Positions 53,702 to 64,000 are shown, numbered from the stretch's first letter. The stretch: 64,000 nucleotides of DNA from Alkalibacillus salilacus (GCF_030812915.1 NZ_JAUSTQ010000001.1:248001-312000); one strand, 5' to 3'. A program made the numbers and translations. Notes: generated from the sequence alone by a model not told the origin.

Positions 53702-55522
53702 TCACCCTCGTTTCTTACGCATCAGCGGTAGACGGAATGAAATCGTGGTACCCTGATTCTCACGACTTTCTGCACGAATAGTTCCATCATGTGCTTCGAT
53801 TATTTCTTTTGCGATAGCCAAACCAAGTCCCGTTCCGCCTAACTGACGTGTTCGAGCCTTATCAACACGATAGAAGCGATCAAAGATTTTATCGATCTTC
53901 TCATCTGGAATACCAACACCCTCGTCAGTAACTTTCGTGACGATGTGGTGTTTTTGGACTTCAACTTTGACTTTGATTTGACCGCCTTCTGGAGAATACT
54001 TCATCGCATTAGAGATAATATTATCGATCACTTGTGTGATTTTATCGGAATCCATCCAAACGTAATAGCGTTTATTCGGCAAGTCACGTTCGATTGAAAG
54101 GCCCGACCTTATATTAATTTCAAATCGATCGACAATTTGATCAATAAACGCAATATATTCTGTTCGCTGTTTCTCCAAACGGTAATCTTTATTATCCATT
54201 TTTGACAGTTGTAATAAGTCATTGACGAGTCGAATCATTCGTTCAGACTCATTTTGAACGACATTTAGGAATTTGGGTGCAATCTGTTCATCTTGCCATG
54301 TATTCCCGTCGGTTAACGCTTCTAAATAACTCCGCATCGTGGTTAGTGGTGTACGTAACTCATGCGAAACATTAGCCACAAATTCGCGTCGTTCGCGTTC
54401 CACTTTCTCTTCTTCAGTAACATCACTTAATACGGTTAAGAATCCATTCATCTCCTCATCTTCATCTTGAAAGACTGAGAAGTTGGCTTTTAGTAATAAT
54501 TCTTGATCTTCATCTGAAAAGTCAATAATTGTACTGCTAAGATCCTTAATTTCATCTAAGTGATCCACATGATCATATAAACCGAGCACATCAAGAAGTG
54601 GTTGTCCTTGGACTTCAACGTACTCTTTACCGACTAATTTCGCTGCGGGCTCATTCATTAAAATGATATCACCAAAGTCATCTGTCGCAATCACACCATC
54701 CGTCATATTCGATAAGACGGAACTTAGTTTACGCCGTTCTTCTTCAGTTGTCGCTTGAGCCAAATGTAATTGCTCGTTTAATTCATTGAAACTGACTGCT
54801 AATTGACCAATTTCATCCTCACCATGAACCTCTACTTGATTAGAATAGTCACCCGTTGCCATCACTTTCGCCTGTTTTCGCATTTCCATAATGGGTCGAG
54901 TGATCGTCCTGGCAACTAATACACCTAATAAGGCAGAAACCGTAATGGCTAGCATTGTCCCGTTTGCGAAGATACTATTAATATCATCTAGCTGCGAATA
55001 CACACTCTCAATCGATGCTTCAAGTGACAGTGCCCCGACGATTTCACCATCTGCTTCAATTGGCGTAGAAATAACAAGAGTACGGTGCCCGATTTGAGGA
55101 TTATATACGATCGTTTCTTCCCTGTTACCAGCAGAGAGAGCTCTTTGAATCCTCAGCTCTGTCGTTCGATTGCCGACATTCTCTTGGTCGAATTGACTCG
55201 TGGTTCCTAAAACACGATTATTACTATCAATCACTTGGATTTTGGTAATGTCTTCTGAATCAAAATCATAAATAATCGACTGAACGTCTTGTTCAAGTGT
55301 TGGTCCGTCCTCTTCACGTTCAGCGGATAGAGCTTGTTCTAAGTTGTAATTCAGTAATTCCACACGGTCGTTAATCGATTCAGTAAAATTATCTAATAAT
55401 TGCGTTTCAAGTTGACGGGCAAAATAAGCACCAATCACTTGAATGGCAATCAGTAATAATAGAATATAAATAATAATAAATTTTAGTTGAATCGATTTGA
55501 AGAAGCTTTTAAGCCTATTCAT
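53702..55522 (-). CDS. walK: Sensor histidine kinase WalK (YycG)
   Basis: A 606-residue membrane kinase for cell-wall homeostasis. TM1 about 13-34, external PAS-like sensor about 35-186, TM2 about 187-207, HAMP about 205-257, internal PAS about 262-330. HisKA follows with the phosphoacceptor His387 in NVSHELRTPLTTM; the HATPase domain (about 490-600) has NIISNAMKYSPEGG and GTGLGLAIAKEI. Order and length match Bacillus WalK. It is 5 bp from walR. Confidence 0.97.
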   Translation of the reverse strand: MNRLKSFFKSIQLKFIIIYILLLLIAIQVIGAYFARQLETQLLDNFTESINDRVELLNYNLEQALSAEREEDGPTLEQDVQSIIYDFDSEDITKIQVIDSNNRVLGTTSQFDQENVGNRTTELRIQRALSAGNREETIVYNPQIGHRTLVISTPIEADGEIVGALSLEASIESVYSQLDDINSIFANGTMLAITVSALLGVLVARTITRPIMEMRKQAKVMATGDYSNQVEVHGEDEIGQLAVSFNELNEQLHLAQATTEEERRKLSSVLSNMTDGVIATDDFGDIILMNEPAAKLVGKEYVEVQGQPLLDVLGLYDHVDHLDEIKDLSSTIIDFSDEDQELLLKANFSVFQDEDEEMNGFLTVLSDVTEEEKVERERREFVANVSHELRTPLTTMRSYLEALTDGNTWQDEQIAPKFLNVVQNESERMIRLVNDLLQLSKMDNKDYRLEKQRTEYIAFIDQIVDRFEINIRSGLSIERDLPNKRYYVWMDSDKITQVIDNIISNAMKYSPEGGQIKVKVEVQKHHIVTKVTDEGVGIPDEKIDKIFDRFYRVDKARTRQLGGTGLGLAIAKEIIEAHDGTIRAESRENQGTTISFRLPLMRKKRG

Positions 55523-55527
55523 TCAAT

Positions 55528-56238
55528 CTACTCCTGCTCAGGATTTCGTAGGTAGTAGCCCACACCTCGTCGCGTCACAATCCATGTCGGGTTACTTGGG
55601 TTATCTTCAATTTTTTCACGTAAACGACGAACAGTCACATCCACCGTCCGGACATCGCCGTAATAATCGTAACCCCATACGGTTTCAAGTAAATGTTCAC
55701 GTGTCATGACTTGTCCTATATGTTTAGCTAAATATAATAAAAGTTCGAACTCTCGGTGTGTTAAGTCTACAGGTTCTCCGTAGCGTGTGACGGAATAATT
55801 TTCACGGTTAATATCAAGGCCACCGATTTTAATATTAGGAATCGACCCTTGAGGTAATTCTTGCCCTTCTGTCCCGCGACGTCTTAAATTTGCTTTGACA
55901 CGGGCAATTAGCTCCCGATTACTGAATGGCTTCGTCACGTAATCATCAGCACCTAGTTCTAATCCTAACACTTTATCAATTTCTGAGTCTTTGGCTGTCA
56001 GCATTATAATCGGAATTTGATAATCTTGACGAATTTCCCGACAAACTTCCATACCATCTTTCTCAGGTAACATAATATCTAACAAGATTAAATCGGGGTC
56101 TTCTTGTTTCGTTAAATTGACTGCTTCGTCTCCATCATAAGCACAGATTACATCATAGCCTTCTTTTTCTAAGTTGAATTTTAATATATCTGCAATGGGT
56201 TCTTCATCATCGACAACTAAAACTAAATGTCGCATCAT
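55528..56238 (-). CDS. walR: Response regulator WalR (YycF)
   Basis: A 236-residue OmpR-type regulator. The receiver domain (about 4-118) has the phospho-acceptor Asp54 in [10 protein letters not shown]. The winged-helix domain (about 135-232) contains [53 protein letters not shown]. It controls autolysin and other wall genes and is essential in relatives. It is first gene of the walRKHIJ-htrC operon. Confidence 0.97.
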   Translation of the reverse strand: MMRHLVLVVDDEEPIADILKFNLEKEGYDVICAYDGDEAVNLTKQEDPDLILLDIMLPEKDGMEVCREIRQDYQIPIIMLTAKDSEIDKVLGLELGADDYVTKPFSNRELIARVKANLRRRGTEGQELPQGSIPNIKIGGLDINRENYSVTRYGEPVDLTHREFELLLYLAKHIGQVMTREHLLETVWGYDYYGDVRTVDVTVRRLREKIEDNPSNPTWIVTRRGVGYYLRNPEQE

Positions 56239-56269
56239 CTGACACCATCCTTAAACGTATTTACTTACT

Positions 56270-56298
56270 ATTCTATCGTAATTTAGCGTAATTGTCTT
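56270..56298 (-). promoter_or_regulatory. Predicted sigma-A promoter of the wal operon
   Basis: Minus strand -35 AAGACA (complement of 56293-56298), 17-bp spacer, -10 TAGAAT (complement of 56270-56275), about 35 bp upstream of walR. Confidence 0.6.
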
Positions 56299-56345
56299 AC
56301 TATTTCCCGATTTTTACTATAACTACACTTCCTGGCCCTATTTAA

Positions 56346-56377
56346 AGAACCTCTAGCTAATATTAGCTAGAGGTTCT
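56346..56377 (-). terminator. Terminator of the M23 peptidase gene
   Basis: AGAACCTCTAGCTAAT / ATTAGCTAGAGGTTCT perfect 32-bp palindrome right after the stop codon. Confidence 0.82.
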
Positions 56378-56381
56378 AATC

Positions 56382-57938
56382 TTATTTGAAATAAGGTCCA
56401 GGATTAATGGAACTACCATTCTTCTTAAGTTCTAAATGCAGGTGAACGCCAGTTGAACGTCCAGTATTCCCCATCTGACCAATCGATTGTCCTTTTTGGA
56501 CAGTTTGGCCAACATTGACATCAATCGATGACAAATGAGCGTATAACGTACGGTAACCATTATTATGGTCAATAATAACACGATTACCATGTCCACCCGA
56601 ATGATATCCCGCTTCAACAACTTTTCCGTTATCAGCAGCTTTGATCGTGCGATTACTGACACCAGCAATATCAATTCCATTATGGTGAGAACCCCAGCGT
56701 GGACCATAAGTACTTGTTAAATGACCACCTACAGCAGGCCAAGCGAAGTCACCTGTACCACGTGAAGGAATCACTTTAGTTCCTTCTTTAATAATTTTAT
56801 CCTGAGCTTCTTTTACGACTTCTTCATCTAATTTTTCCTTAGAGACTTCTTCTCCATTCTCTACTTTAACCTGATATGTGATTTCTTTCTTACCATCAGA
56901 TCCCTCTTGCTCTACTTCTGATTCACCTTCATAAAGTGAATCAGTATCTTTTGTCACTTCATCGTATTCAATCGTTTCTTCTTCTGTCACTTCTTTCGTA
57001 TAACTAACATCAACTAGAGAACTCATCCCTTTTACGTCAAGGCTTTGCCCTACTTGAATCACGCTATCTTCTTCTATATCTGAATTTAAGCTGACTAACT
57101 CATCAGTGCTTAAATCATGCTTACTAGCAACAGTTGATAATGTTTCACCATCTTTAACTTTATAAGACTGTGCTGTTTCAACGCCTCGTTCAATTAGCTT
57201 AGCTAGCTGTTCAACTTCTAGTAATTGTTGAGATTCTACTTTTGTTTCTTTAAATGACACATTTTCAGTGAATCCAACGTCTAATTTAGTAGAACCTTCA
57301 TCTAGTTCGATGGATTGTTGGAAGTATAATTCTTGATTTTCTTTATCTGGGTTATCAGATAAATCAGTCTCTAATGATGATTCTGGTAGCAACTGACTGA
57401 TTTTCGCTGATTGATCTTGTTTATCGAATTTCTCTTTTAATAGTTCGAAATCTTGATCAACATCATCTGGTAAATGGTCGTCAATAACTTGGTTGACTGC
57501 TTCATTGGCTTCATCTAAATTGTTTACATAACCAAGCACCTGATCATCAACTGTTAATTCAATAGCTGATGCAGCAAATGATAAGTCGTCTTCTAATTTA
57601 GTCTTTACCTGATCTGTACCATCTGGCTCTGAGAAGACAAATTCTTCAACGAATTTAATATCCTGAGCTGGTACCAAGTCGATATTATCACCGGACTGAG
57701 ACTCTTCAGCTGATTGTTCTTGTTCATCTATAAAATCTTGAATATCTTCTTTATTTCCTACCGTTCCTATATGTTTATCATCCATGTAGACGTGGTATAC
57801 ATTTGATAGATTAACGTTTTCACTATCAGCGTGAACCGTTCCGAAGATCAATCCTGCACCTAAAACAGATGTTACAACTATTTTCTTTAGCCAAGATTGA
57901 TTGAGGAGATTGCTGATTTGTGTCTTATTATGAGACAT
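56382..57938 (-). CDS. Secreted M23 peptidase with LysM and G5 domains
   Basis: About 518 residues; exported wall hydrolase. The N-terminal hydrophobic segment (about 16-37) acts as signal or anchor; an uncharacterised helical region is followed by LysM (about 255-300: YKVKDGETLSTVASKHDLS) and a G5-like domain (about 305-385). The M23 endopeptidase domain (about 395-518) has zinc ligands in HHNGIDIAG (His, Asp) and the final HLHLEL His. The start is uncertain: ATG 57938 has TGAGGA, whereas TTG at 57959 or 57974 is possible. It lies directly upstream of walR with a terminator between. Confidence 0.9.
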   Translation of the reverse strand: MSHNKTQISNLLNQSWLKKIVVTSVLGAGLIFGTVHADSENVNLSNVYHVYMDDKHIGTVGNKEDIQDFIDEQEQSAEESQSGDNIDLVPAQDIKFVEEFVFSEPDGTDQVKTKLEDDLSFAASAIELTVDDQVLGYVNNLDEANEAVNQVIDDHLPDDVDQDFELLKEKFDKQDQSAKISQLLPESSLETDLSDNPDKENQELYFQQSIELDEGSTKLDVGFTENVSFKETKVESQQLLEVEQLAKLIERGVETAQSYKVKDGETLSTVASKHDLSTDELVSLNSDIEEDSVIQVGQSLDVKGMSSLVDVSYTKEVTEEETIEYDEVTKDTDSLYEGESEVEQEGSDGKKEITYQVKVENGEEVSKEKLDEEVVKEAQDKIIKEGTKVIPSRGTGDFAWPAVGGHLTSTYGPRWGSHHNGIDIAGVSNRTIKAADNGKVVEAGYHSGGHGNRVIIDHNNGYRTLYAHLSSIDVNVGQTVQKGQSIGQMGNTGRSTGVHLHLELKKNGSSINPGPYFK

Positions 57939-58185
57939 TAACGTCCTCAAGTTAACCAATTTCTTTTCCCCCAATAAGTTCCTATGTTATTTATATGTTT
58001 ACTCTATTATATTTAGATAGATTTAAACTGACATTTTACAATGTACCATAAATTCTTTACTAGAATAAACCGTTTTAACACACTTGTAATGAAATTGTAT
58101 AGAACTTGGAATAAATTTCAACTCCAACCAATGTAATGGTAGTTAAATTACTTATTAATGGATAATATTGTCAATTTATTGATAC

Positions 58186-58214
58186 AAAAAAGACACAGCC
58201 TATTAACTGTGTAA
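58186..58214 (-). terminator. Terminator after the tRNA genes
   Basis: Minus-strand ACACAG-TTAATAGG-CTGTGT hairpin followed by CTTTTTTG, a few bases after tRNA-Phe. Confidence 0.75.
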
Positions 58215-58217
58215 AAA

Positions 58218-58293
<76 letters not shown>

Positions 58294-58361
58294 ATATCAA
58301 ATATTAAAATATTGTCTAATAAATAGTGTTTTGAGTGCTTACAGACTTAGGTGATGATCTT

Positions 58362-58377
58362 GTTTTCACGTGAAACA
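58362..58377. promoter_or_regulatory. parS-like Spo0J/ParB binding site
   Basis: GTTTTCACGTGAAACA differs from the 16-bp Bacillus parS consensus (TGTTTCACGTGAAACA) only at the first two bases. The inner TTTCACGTGAAA palindrome is perfect. It lies between tRNA-Phe and tRNA-Asp, in non-coding DNA. Confidence 0.8.
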
Positions 58378-58386
58378 CGGTTAAAA

Positions 58387-58463
58387 TGGCGGTCCGGACG
58401 GGACTCGAACCCGCGACCTCCTGCGTGACAGGCAGGCATTCTAACCAACTGAACTACCGGACC
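58387..58463 (-). tRNA. tRNA-Asp (GTC)
   Basis: A 77-nt tRNA with encoded CCA. Acceptor GGTCCGG, anticodon loop CTGTCAC with anticodon GTC, T-arm GCGGG TTCGAGT CCCGT. Confidence 0.97.
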
Positions 58464-58533
58464 TTTTGCCGACAGATTAAATCTTATCACAGCCCTTTTC
58501 TCTTTGACAAGCTATTTTATAAAATTAATAAAA

Positions 58534-58570
58534 ATTCCCGCCTCCTCATACCAGTTGAGGAGGCGGGTTC
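58534..58570 (-). terminator. Terminator of purA
   Basis: CCCGCCTCCTCA ... TGAGGAGGCGGG strong stem, followed on the minus strand by AATTTTTATT. It separates purA from the tRNA pair, so the tRNAs need their own promoter. Confidence 0.92.
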
Positions 58571-58663
58571 TTTATATGAGCTCATAATTTATTAAATTAA
58601 TAGCACTATTTATGAGATATCTTCTTCTACTTATTAAATAAAATCAAGAGATTATTTAATAAG

Positions 58664-59953
58664 TTACTGGAAAAGTGCGTGACGGACAATTGTCTGGTCT
58701 CGGTCTGGTCCAACTGAAAAGATTGAAACACGTGTCTGAGTTAAAGCTTCGATGCGCTCAATATAATGTTGTGCCGCTTCAGGTAAATCGTCAAATGAAC
58801 GGACATTCGATAAATCATCCTGCCAGCCTGGCAAAGTCTCATAAACTGGTGTACATGACGTTAACGTTTGGTGAGTCGCTGGATAGCTCTTGATTGTTTC
58901 ACCATTCACATCATAACCAACACAAATTTTCACTTGGTCTAGTCCTGATATTACGTCTAATGAATTCAATGATAAATCAGTCACACCACTTGTCCGACGA
59001 GCGTGGTTTAAGACAACCGCATCAAACCAACCGACACGACGAGGACGTCCTGTTGTCGTACCGTATTCGCGTCCAACTTCTCGGATTTGCTCACCGACCT
59101 CGTCATCTAACTCTGTAGGAAACGGGCCGTCTCCTACACGTGAAGTGTAGGCCTTTGAAACACCAATAATTCGATCAATCTTATTTGGACCGATTCCACT
59201 TCCTGTTGCAACGCCAGAAGCTGATGTGTTCGATGAAGTCACGTAAGGATAAGTACCATGGTCGATATCTAACATGACACCCTGTGCCCCTTCAAACAAG
59301 ACATCTTGGCCTTCGTTTAGAGCTTCATCTAATATAAATGATGTATCTGTTACAAACGGTGCTAATTGTTCGCCATAAGCTCGGTATGTTTCGTAAATTT
59401 CTTCAGCATCTAGCGGCTCTGCATCGTATAATTTGGTTAATAAGTGATTTTTCTCTTCTACTTCACGAGTCACTCGTGCATATAGCTCGTCAGGTTCAAT
59501 GAGATCTGCGATTCGAATACCTTGTCGGTTAATTTTATCACTATAGGCAGGACCAATCCCTTTTTGAGTTGTGCCAATTTGAGCTTCTTTCCCTTTAGCC
59601 GCTTCTTGCAAACGATCTAGCTCAATATGATAAGGCATAATCACGTGAGCACGGTTGCTAATGCGTAAATGGTCTAAGGTAATCCCGAATTCCTTTAGAT
59701 AATTCATTTCCTTATTCAAAGATTCTGGATTAATGACCATGCCGTTGCCTAATAAACATAGTTTATCAGGGTTAAACACACCTGATGGAATCAAGTGGAG
59801 TTTATACGTATCTCCATTAAATTGAATCGTATGGCCAGCGTTATCGCCACCTTGATAACGTGCGACAATATCTGCTTGTTTCGCTAAGAAATCTGTAATT
59901 TTACCTTTTCCTTCGTCTCCCCATTGCGTTCCTACAACCACTGCTGTCGTCAT
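58664..59953 (-). CDS. purA: Adenylosuccinate synthetase
   Basis: A 429-residue GTP-dependent enzyme that joins IMP and aspartate to adenylosuccinate, the first committed step of AMP synthesis. GTP loop is [11 protein letters not shown] (N-terminal), and [39 protein letters not shown] and [13 protein letters not shown] follow. ATG at 59953 has AGGAGG 7 bp upstream; a longer open frame to 59989 precedes that site. Confidence 0.97.
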   Translation of the reverse strand: MTTAVVVGTQWGDEGKGKITDFLAKQADIVARYQGGDNAGHTIQFNGDTYKLHLIPSGVFNPDKLCLLGNGMVINPESLNKEMNYLKEFGITLDHLRISNRAHVIMPYHIELDRLQEAAKGKEAQIGTTQKGIGPAYSDKINRQGIRIADLIEPDELYARVTREVEEKNHLLTKLYDAEPLDAEEIYETYRAYGEQLAPFVTDTSFILDEALNEGQDVLFEGAQGVMLDIDHGTYPYVTSSNTSASGVATGSGIGPNKIDRIIGVSKAYTSRVGDGPFPTELDDEVGEQIREVGREYGTTTGRPRRVGWFDAVVLNHARRTSGVTDLSLNSLDVISGLDQVKICVGYDVNGETIKSYPATHQTLTSCTPVYETLPGWQDDLSNVRSFDDLPEAAQHYIERIEALTQTRVSIFSVGPDRDQTIVRHALFQ

Positions 59954-60083
59954 GCTGATTCCTCCTAAACATTCCGATATCTTTTTCATCCACGGCTATA
60001 TTATCATAAACAAGATACCTATTGAAACAAAATCCGAATAAAACTTTAATTAAATTTGATAATGTACGTATTTATGGCAAAAA

Positions 60084-60114
60084 ATAACCTACACATCTTA
60101 ATGGTGTAGGTTAT
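60084..60114 (-). terminator. Terminator of dnaB
   Basis: ATAACCTACAC ... GTGTAGGTTAT hairpin overlapping the dnaB stop codon, followed on the minus strand by TTTTTTGCC. Confidence 0.88.
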
Positions 60115-61475
60115 GCTGGTGGAATATCTGCATCACTATAACGCCTGTCCAAATCAACGAACTTGTTGTACTCTTTCACAAAAGCCAGTTCAACTGTACC
60201 GACAGGACCATTACGTTGCTTAGCAATGATAATCTCAATAATATTCTCTTTTTCGCTTTCTTCTTCATAATAATCATCACGATATAAGAAACCGACGATA
60301 TCAGCATCCTGCTCAATACTTCCTGATTCACGTAAATCAGACATAATCGGTCGTTTATCTTGGCGTTGCTCGACCCCACGCGATAACTGGGATAGTGCGA
60401 TCACAGGAACGCCCAACTCAAGCGCTAACGCTTTAAGTGAACGTGATATTTCGGACACTTCTTGTTGACGACTCTCACTGCCTCCAGGAGAACCTTGGAT
60501 TAACTGTAAGTAATCAATCATGATCATGCCTAAGCCTTGATCTTGTTTAAGACGACGACATTTTGAGCGAATCTCGTTAATCTTAATACCTGGCGTATCA
60601 TCAATATAAATCCCGGCGTTTGATAAACTACCCATAGCCATCGTTAATTTACCCCAGTCTTCATCTTCAAGCTTACCAGTACGGAGACGTTGGGCATCGA
60701 TATTACCTTCCGCACATAGCATACGGCTAACGAGTTGTTCACCGCCCATCTCCAGACTGAATAAGGCAACATTTTCTTGAGCATTAATCGCCACGTTCTG
60801 AGCAATATTTAACGCAAAGGCCGTCTTACCTACAGATGGCCTGGCAGCAATAATCACGAGGTCATTTTTCTGAAAGCCAGATGTAATATTATCTAAATCA
60901 TTAAAGCCTGTCGCAACCCCCGTCACATCTTCATCATTATAGTGTAATTGTTCAATATTATCATAAACATTGACTAAAACATCTTTAATATTACGGAACT
61001 TACCTGAGGATTGAGCTTGTGAAATATCTAAAATTGATCGTTCCGCATAATCAAGTAATTCAGTGACGGCTTCATTTTCTTCAAATGTTTTCGTTACTAT
61101 TCCTGTAGCAGATGAAATAATATGTCGTAAAGTCGATTTCTCTTTTACGATCTGAGCGTAATATTCAATATTAGCTGCCGTTGGGACTGAATTAGCAATG
61201 TCTGTTAAGTATGAGACACCACCTATATCATTCAACATGTCGGCATTTGATAATTCGGTTGTCACGGTTACTAAATCAATCGGTTCGCCCCTGTCCATTA
61301 ACTGAACCATCATTTCAAACACGCGCTTGTGACTTACCCGATAAAAATCTTCAGGTAAGATAATTTCACTCGCAGTCACAACAGCATTCGGTTCTAGAAA
61401 TATTGCCCCTAAAACAGCTTGTTCTGCTTCTATATTATGAGGCGGGGTGCGATCGTTTGTCATATCTTCAGCCAC
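60111..61475 (-). CDS. dnaB: Replicative DNA helicase (DnaB; called DnaC in Bacillus subtilis)
   Basis: A 454-residue hexameric helicase that unwinds DNA at the fork. The N-terminal domain (about 1-150) begins PPHNIEAEQAVLGAIFLEP. The RecA-like C-terminal part has Walker A ARPSVGKTAFALN, Walker B MIMIDYLQLI and SRQQEVSEISRSLKALALEL. Gene order gdpP-rplI-dnaB-purA is as in Bacillus. Confidence 0.97.
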   Translation of the reverse strand: MAEDMTNDRTPPHNIEAEQAVLGAIFLEPNAVVTASEIILPEDFYRVSHKRVFEMMVQLMDRGEPIDLVTVTTELSNADMLNDIGGVSYLTDIANSVPTAANIEYYAQIVKEKSTLRHIISSATGIVTKTFEENEAVTELLDYAERSILDISQAQSSGKFRNIKDVLVNVYDNIEQLHYNDEDVTGVATGFNDLDNITSGFQKNDLVIIAARPSVGKTAFALNIAQNVAINAQENVALFSLEMGGEQLVSRMLCAEGNIDAQRLRTGKLEDEDWGKLTMAMGSLSNAGIYIDDTPGIKINEIRSKCRRLKQDQGLGMIMIDYLQLIQGSPGGSESRQQEVSEISRSLKALALELGVPVIALSQLSRGVEQRQDKRPIMSDLRESGSIEQDADIVGFLYRDDYYEEESEKENIIEIIIAKQRNGPVGTVELAFVKEYNKFVDLDRRYSDADIPPA

Positions 61476-61507
61476 ATTCGTTCCTCCTCTTCACCGGAGT
61501 GCTTCCC

Positions 61508-61954
61508 TTACTTCTCTGCGACGTGTACCTTTAACGTTCCTGTTACATCTGGATGTAATTTGACTGGAACATTTGTGTAACCTAGTGTGCGAATAGGTTC
61601 ATCGAGTTCAATCTTACGTTTATCAATTTTGATATTATAGTTTTGCTTTAATTCATCAGCAATGTGCTTACTTGTTACAGAACCAAATAAACGGCCACCA
61701 TCGCCTGATTTCGCAGATAATTCAACGGTTAAGTCCGCAAGTGTATCTTTTAGTCGTTTGGCCTCATCTAGCTCTTCTTGCTCTTTTTCTTCTTGTTTCT
61801 TCTTCTGTCCTTCTAGCTGTTTGAGATTTCCTTTTGTCGCTTCAACTGCTAGATTGTGTTTCAGTAAATAGTTACGTGCATAACCTTCATTTACGTCTTT
61901 TACTTCACCTTTTTTGCCTTTACCTTTAACGTCACTTGTGAAAATTACCTTCAT
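61508..61954 (-). CDS. rplI: Ribosomal protein bL9
   Basis: A 148-residue large-subunit protein. N-terminal RNA-binding domain [30 protein letters not shown] is typical; a long central helix and a C-terminal domain ([16 protein letters not shown]...[14 protein letters not shown]) follow. Its start overlaps the end of gdpP by 4 bp. Confidence 0.98.
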   Translation of the reverse strand: MKVIFTSDVKGKGKKGEVKDVNEGYARNYLLKHNLAVEATKGNLKQLEGQKKKQEEKEQEELDEAKRLKDTLADLTVELSAKSGDGGRLFGSVTSKHIADELKQNYNIKIDKRKIELDEPIRTLGYTNVPVKLHPDVTGTLKVHVAEK

Positions 61955-63924
61955 GACGAATTCCCTCCTTGCATATAGTCATCGATGATATCTCGTAATT
62001 GTTCTTCTACTTGTTCAATGGTCGTATCCTCTAATTGAGTCGCCGCATTCGTTAAGTGGCCACCACCGTTCATTTTCTCCATCAAGACCTGAACGTTAAT
62101 ATCACCTAATGAACGAGCACTAACACCAATTTGATTGTCACTTCGTTCGGAAATGACAAAGGATGCTTGCACCCCATCCATCGTCAGTAACGTATCAGCT
62201 GCTTGTGCGATAATAATCGGCCCATAACTCTCGCCTTCATTACCTTTCGCAATCGCGACACCTTCTTTAAAGATCGTCGCATTCTTAATCAGTTCGCTTC
62301 GTTTCACATAAACGTCTAGATCTTCTTTAAGCAGCTTTTGAACGAAAACGGTGTCTGCCCCTTTCGACCTTAAATAAGACGCTGCATCAAACGTTCTCGA
62401 CCCTGTACGTAATGTGAACGACTTCGTATCGACAATGATGCCAGCTAATAGAGCTGAAGACTCGAGTGTACTTAATTTCACCCGTCCATCTTGATATTGT
62501 AACAACTCTGTTACGAGTTCTGCAGTTGATGAGGCATATGGTTCCATATAAACGAGTGTCGGATCATTGATGAACTCTTCGGCCCGTCTATGGTGATCAA
62601 TCACCACAACATGTTCTGTTCGATTTAATAATTTTTCTTCCATCACCATCGACGGTTTATGCGTATCGACAACGACAATAAGCGTATTCTTCGTCACCAT
62701 ATCTAACGCTTCATCTGGTGAGACGAATTGTTCAGCTAACGAGTCATCTTCATCTATTTCATCGATTAACTTTTGAACACCTGTATTCATGCCATCTCGA
62801 TCAAATACAACATAGCCTTCTTTATTATTTTGTTGAGCCAGTTTTAAAATACCAACCGATGAACCAATCGAGTCCATATCCGGCATTTTATGACCCATAA
62901 TTAGTACTTGCTCGCTTTCATTAACCAATTCCCGTAATGCATGAGAAATAACTCGTGCACGGACGCGTGTGCGTTTCTCCATTGGGTTAGTTTTACCACC
63001 AAAGAATTTCACTTTTCCGTGTTCATCTTTGATCGCAACTTGGTCACCACCACGACCTAAGGCTAAGTCTAAGCTTGACTGTGCCATGTCACCCAATTCT
63101 CGTAAATCAGCCGTCCCTCTTCCTATACCAATACTTAAGGTTAACGGAACATTTTGGTCAGAAATCAATTCACGAACATCATCTAGTATTTCAAACTTAC
63201 TTGATTCTAACTTCTCTAAGATTTCACGATTCATCACAGCAAGAAAACGTTCCTGTGACGTCCGCTTCAAGTAAAATCCATACTCTTTTGACCAACGATT
63301 TAAAATGGAAGTCACACGTGAATTCATACGGCTTTTCGATGTATCATCCATTGCTTGAGTTAATTCTTCGTAGTTATCTAAATAAATAATGGATAAAACC
63401 GTTTCTTCATTTTGGTAACGTGTTTCTAAGTCTGCGTACATGGTTCGGTCGAAGAAATAAACGAGTTTTTCTTCTCGCTTAATGACAGCACGATAAACCT
63501 TGCCGTCAATTTCTATACGTAGTTCATCATCTTCATCTTTAATCGCTTTAATAAGGTCATCAGATAAGTCTGATAAACTCTCTCCGATTAAAGTATCGTC
63601 CGCTTCCATAAAGTCATTCATGTACGGATTGGCCCACTCAATTTGGTACTCATCATTATACAAGACGATTCCAAAAGGCATCTCTAATAGTGCCTCTTCA
63701 CCGACCTTTTTCACTCGGTAGGATAGCGTTGAAATATATTGCTCAATTTTACGTTTCAAACGGTCTTCCGCTCTTAAACCTGAGACAATAATCAAGGCAA
63801 AAACAACCGTTAAAACGATCCCAACGATCCAATGATAATAAAATACAATACAGAGTAGGACAACCGTTAACACGTGTAATAGCCAAATGGTTCTATTTGT
63901 GATTAACTTTTTGACATCATTCAT
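61951..63924 (-). CDS. gdpP: Cyclic-di-AMP phosphodiesterase GdpP (YybT)
   Basis: A 657-residue membrane enzyme that degrades c-di-AMP, a signal linked to potassium, osmolyte and cell-wall control. Two N-terminal spans (about 13-50), a degenerate PAS (about 58-150), a degenerate GGDEF (about 170-300), then DHH (about 340-500; [25 protein letters not shown]) and DHHA1 (about 550-650; [13 protein letters not shown]). Order and length match Bacillus GdpP. It is the first complete gene of the unit, behind the yybS-like fragment. Confidence 0.97.
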   Translation of the reverse strand: MNDVKKLITNRTIWLLHVLTVVLLCIVFYYHWIVGIVLTVVFALIIVSGLRAEDRLKRKIEQYISTLSYRVKKVGEEALLEMPFGIVLYNDEYQIEWANPYMNDFMEADDTLIGESLSDLSDDLIKAIKDEDDELRIEIDGKVYRAVIKREEKLVYFFDRTMYADLETRYQNEETVLSIIYLDNYEELTQAMDDTSKSRMNSRVTSILNRWSKEYGFYLKRTSQERFLAVMNREILEKLESSKFEILDDVRELISDQNVPLTLSIGIGRGTADLRELGDMAQSSLDLALGRGGDQVAIKDEHGKVKFFGGKTNPMEKRTRVRARVISHALRELVNESEQVLIMGHKMPDMDSIGSSVGILKLAQQNNKEGYVVFDRDGMNTGVQKLIDEIDEDDSLAEQFVSPDEALDMVTKNTLIVVVDTHKPSMVMEEKLLNRTEHVVVIDHHRRAEEFINDPTLVYMEPYASSTAELVTELLQYQDGRVKLSTLESSALLAGIIVDTKSFTLRTGSRTFDAASYLRSKGADTVFVQKLLKEDLDVYVKRSELIKNATIFKEGVAIAKGNEGESYGPIIIAQAADTLLTMDGVQASFVISERSDNQIGVSARSLGDINVQVLMEKMNGGGHLTNAATQLEDTTIEQVEEQLRDIIDDYMQGGNSS

Positions 63925-63956
63925 AACACGTCATCTCCTAAGATGAAGTTTATCAC

Positions 63957-64000
63957 TTATTTGTTTCCTTCAAGTCTTTTCCGTAATTGCAACCCTAAAT
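63957..64000 (-). CDS. Last codons of a YybS-like (DUF2232) membrane protein
   Basis: Only the last 14 residues (LGLQLRKRLEGNK, then TAA) are in the window. Position directly upstream of gdpP and the basic ending fit yybS, which precedes gdpP in Bacillus. The call rests mainly on gene order. Confidence 0.55.
   Translation of the reverse strand, partial: LGLQLRKRLEGNK

Noticed and set aside
58386..58595. 69-codon open frame over tRNA-Asp
   Set aside because: It reads through the tRNA gene (VRTGLEPATSC-type translation is a well-known tRNA artefact) and lacks its own site.

Overview
The window looks like an origin-proximal piece of the chromosome of an endospore-forming, moderately halophilic or halotolerant member of the Bacillaceae. 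The reasons are: low-GC DNA with strong purine-rich ribosome binding sites and frequent TTG/GTG starts; the walRKHIJ-htrC-rlmH and gdpP-rplI-dnaB-purA blocks in Bacillus-like order; two spore-specific small proteins (SspH and SspP families); acidic, Asp/Glu/Ser-rich secreted proteins; and the start of an OpuC-like compatible-solute ABC ATPase at the left edge. No insertion sequence, prophage or CRISPR array was seen. The species is not identified.

Layout. 1-10.8 kb: class I aldolase, an AraC regulator overlapping tail-to-tail with an MFS exporter, oxidoreductases, a LysM-NlpC/P60 wall hydrolase, VOC and Nudix proteins, two small membrane proteins, and an SDR. 10.9-17.4 kb: an iron-chaperone-like protein, a tiny membrane peptide, then a tight seven-gene operon (GntR/FCD regulator, DUF2848, nitrilase-type amidase, TRAP transporter P-Q-M, DUF1445 hydro-lyase). 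Its promoter carries a perfect palindromic operator over the predicted start of transcription. 17.4-32.4 kb: housekeeping and accessory singletons (PPOX, GPP34, WrbA, sspH, a truncated methyltransferase, DUF2254, CPBP, GNAT, an HTH/DUF2975 pair, DMT, PAP2), an ArsR-permease metal/metalloid module, a LysM-3D protein, a zinc alcohol dehydrogenase and sspP. 32.7-42.7 kb: two membrane proteins and a beta-glucoside/xyloside locus. That locus has a normal-order GH3 enzyme, a membrane-anchored GH3 enzyme with reversed domain order, and an AraC regulator fused to a GH39 domain. 43-48.5 kb: unknown small proteins, a CPA-type Na+/H+ antiporter, a frameshifted staygreen-family gene, an aldo/keto reductase, and a degenerate chimeric copy of antiporter-derived DNA. 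48.5-64 kb: conserved core (rlmH, htrC, walJIHKR, an M23 peptidase, tRNA-Phe, tRNA-Asp, purA, dnaB, rplI, gdpP, and the last codons of a yybS-like gene).

The least obvious structure is not coding. The window holds a perfect 14-bp Noc-binding-site match (20040-20053), a parS-like Spo0J/ParB site between the two tRNA genes (58362-58377), and a cluster of DnaA-box-like 9-mers upstream of rlmH (49151-49240). Together they suggest that chromosome segregation, nucleoid occlusion and initiation control all have sites in this origin-side segment.

The best candidates for undescribed biology are the TRAP/DUF1445/DUF2848/amidase operon, whose substrate is unknown; the GH3-GH3-GH39 sensor locus with a cre-like site; and the apparently leaderless ArsR gene with its paired operators. 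All assignments come from reading the sequence and recalling families; no search was run.
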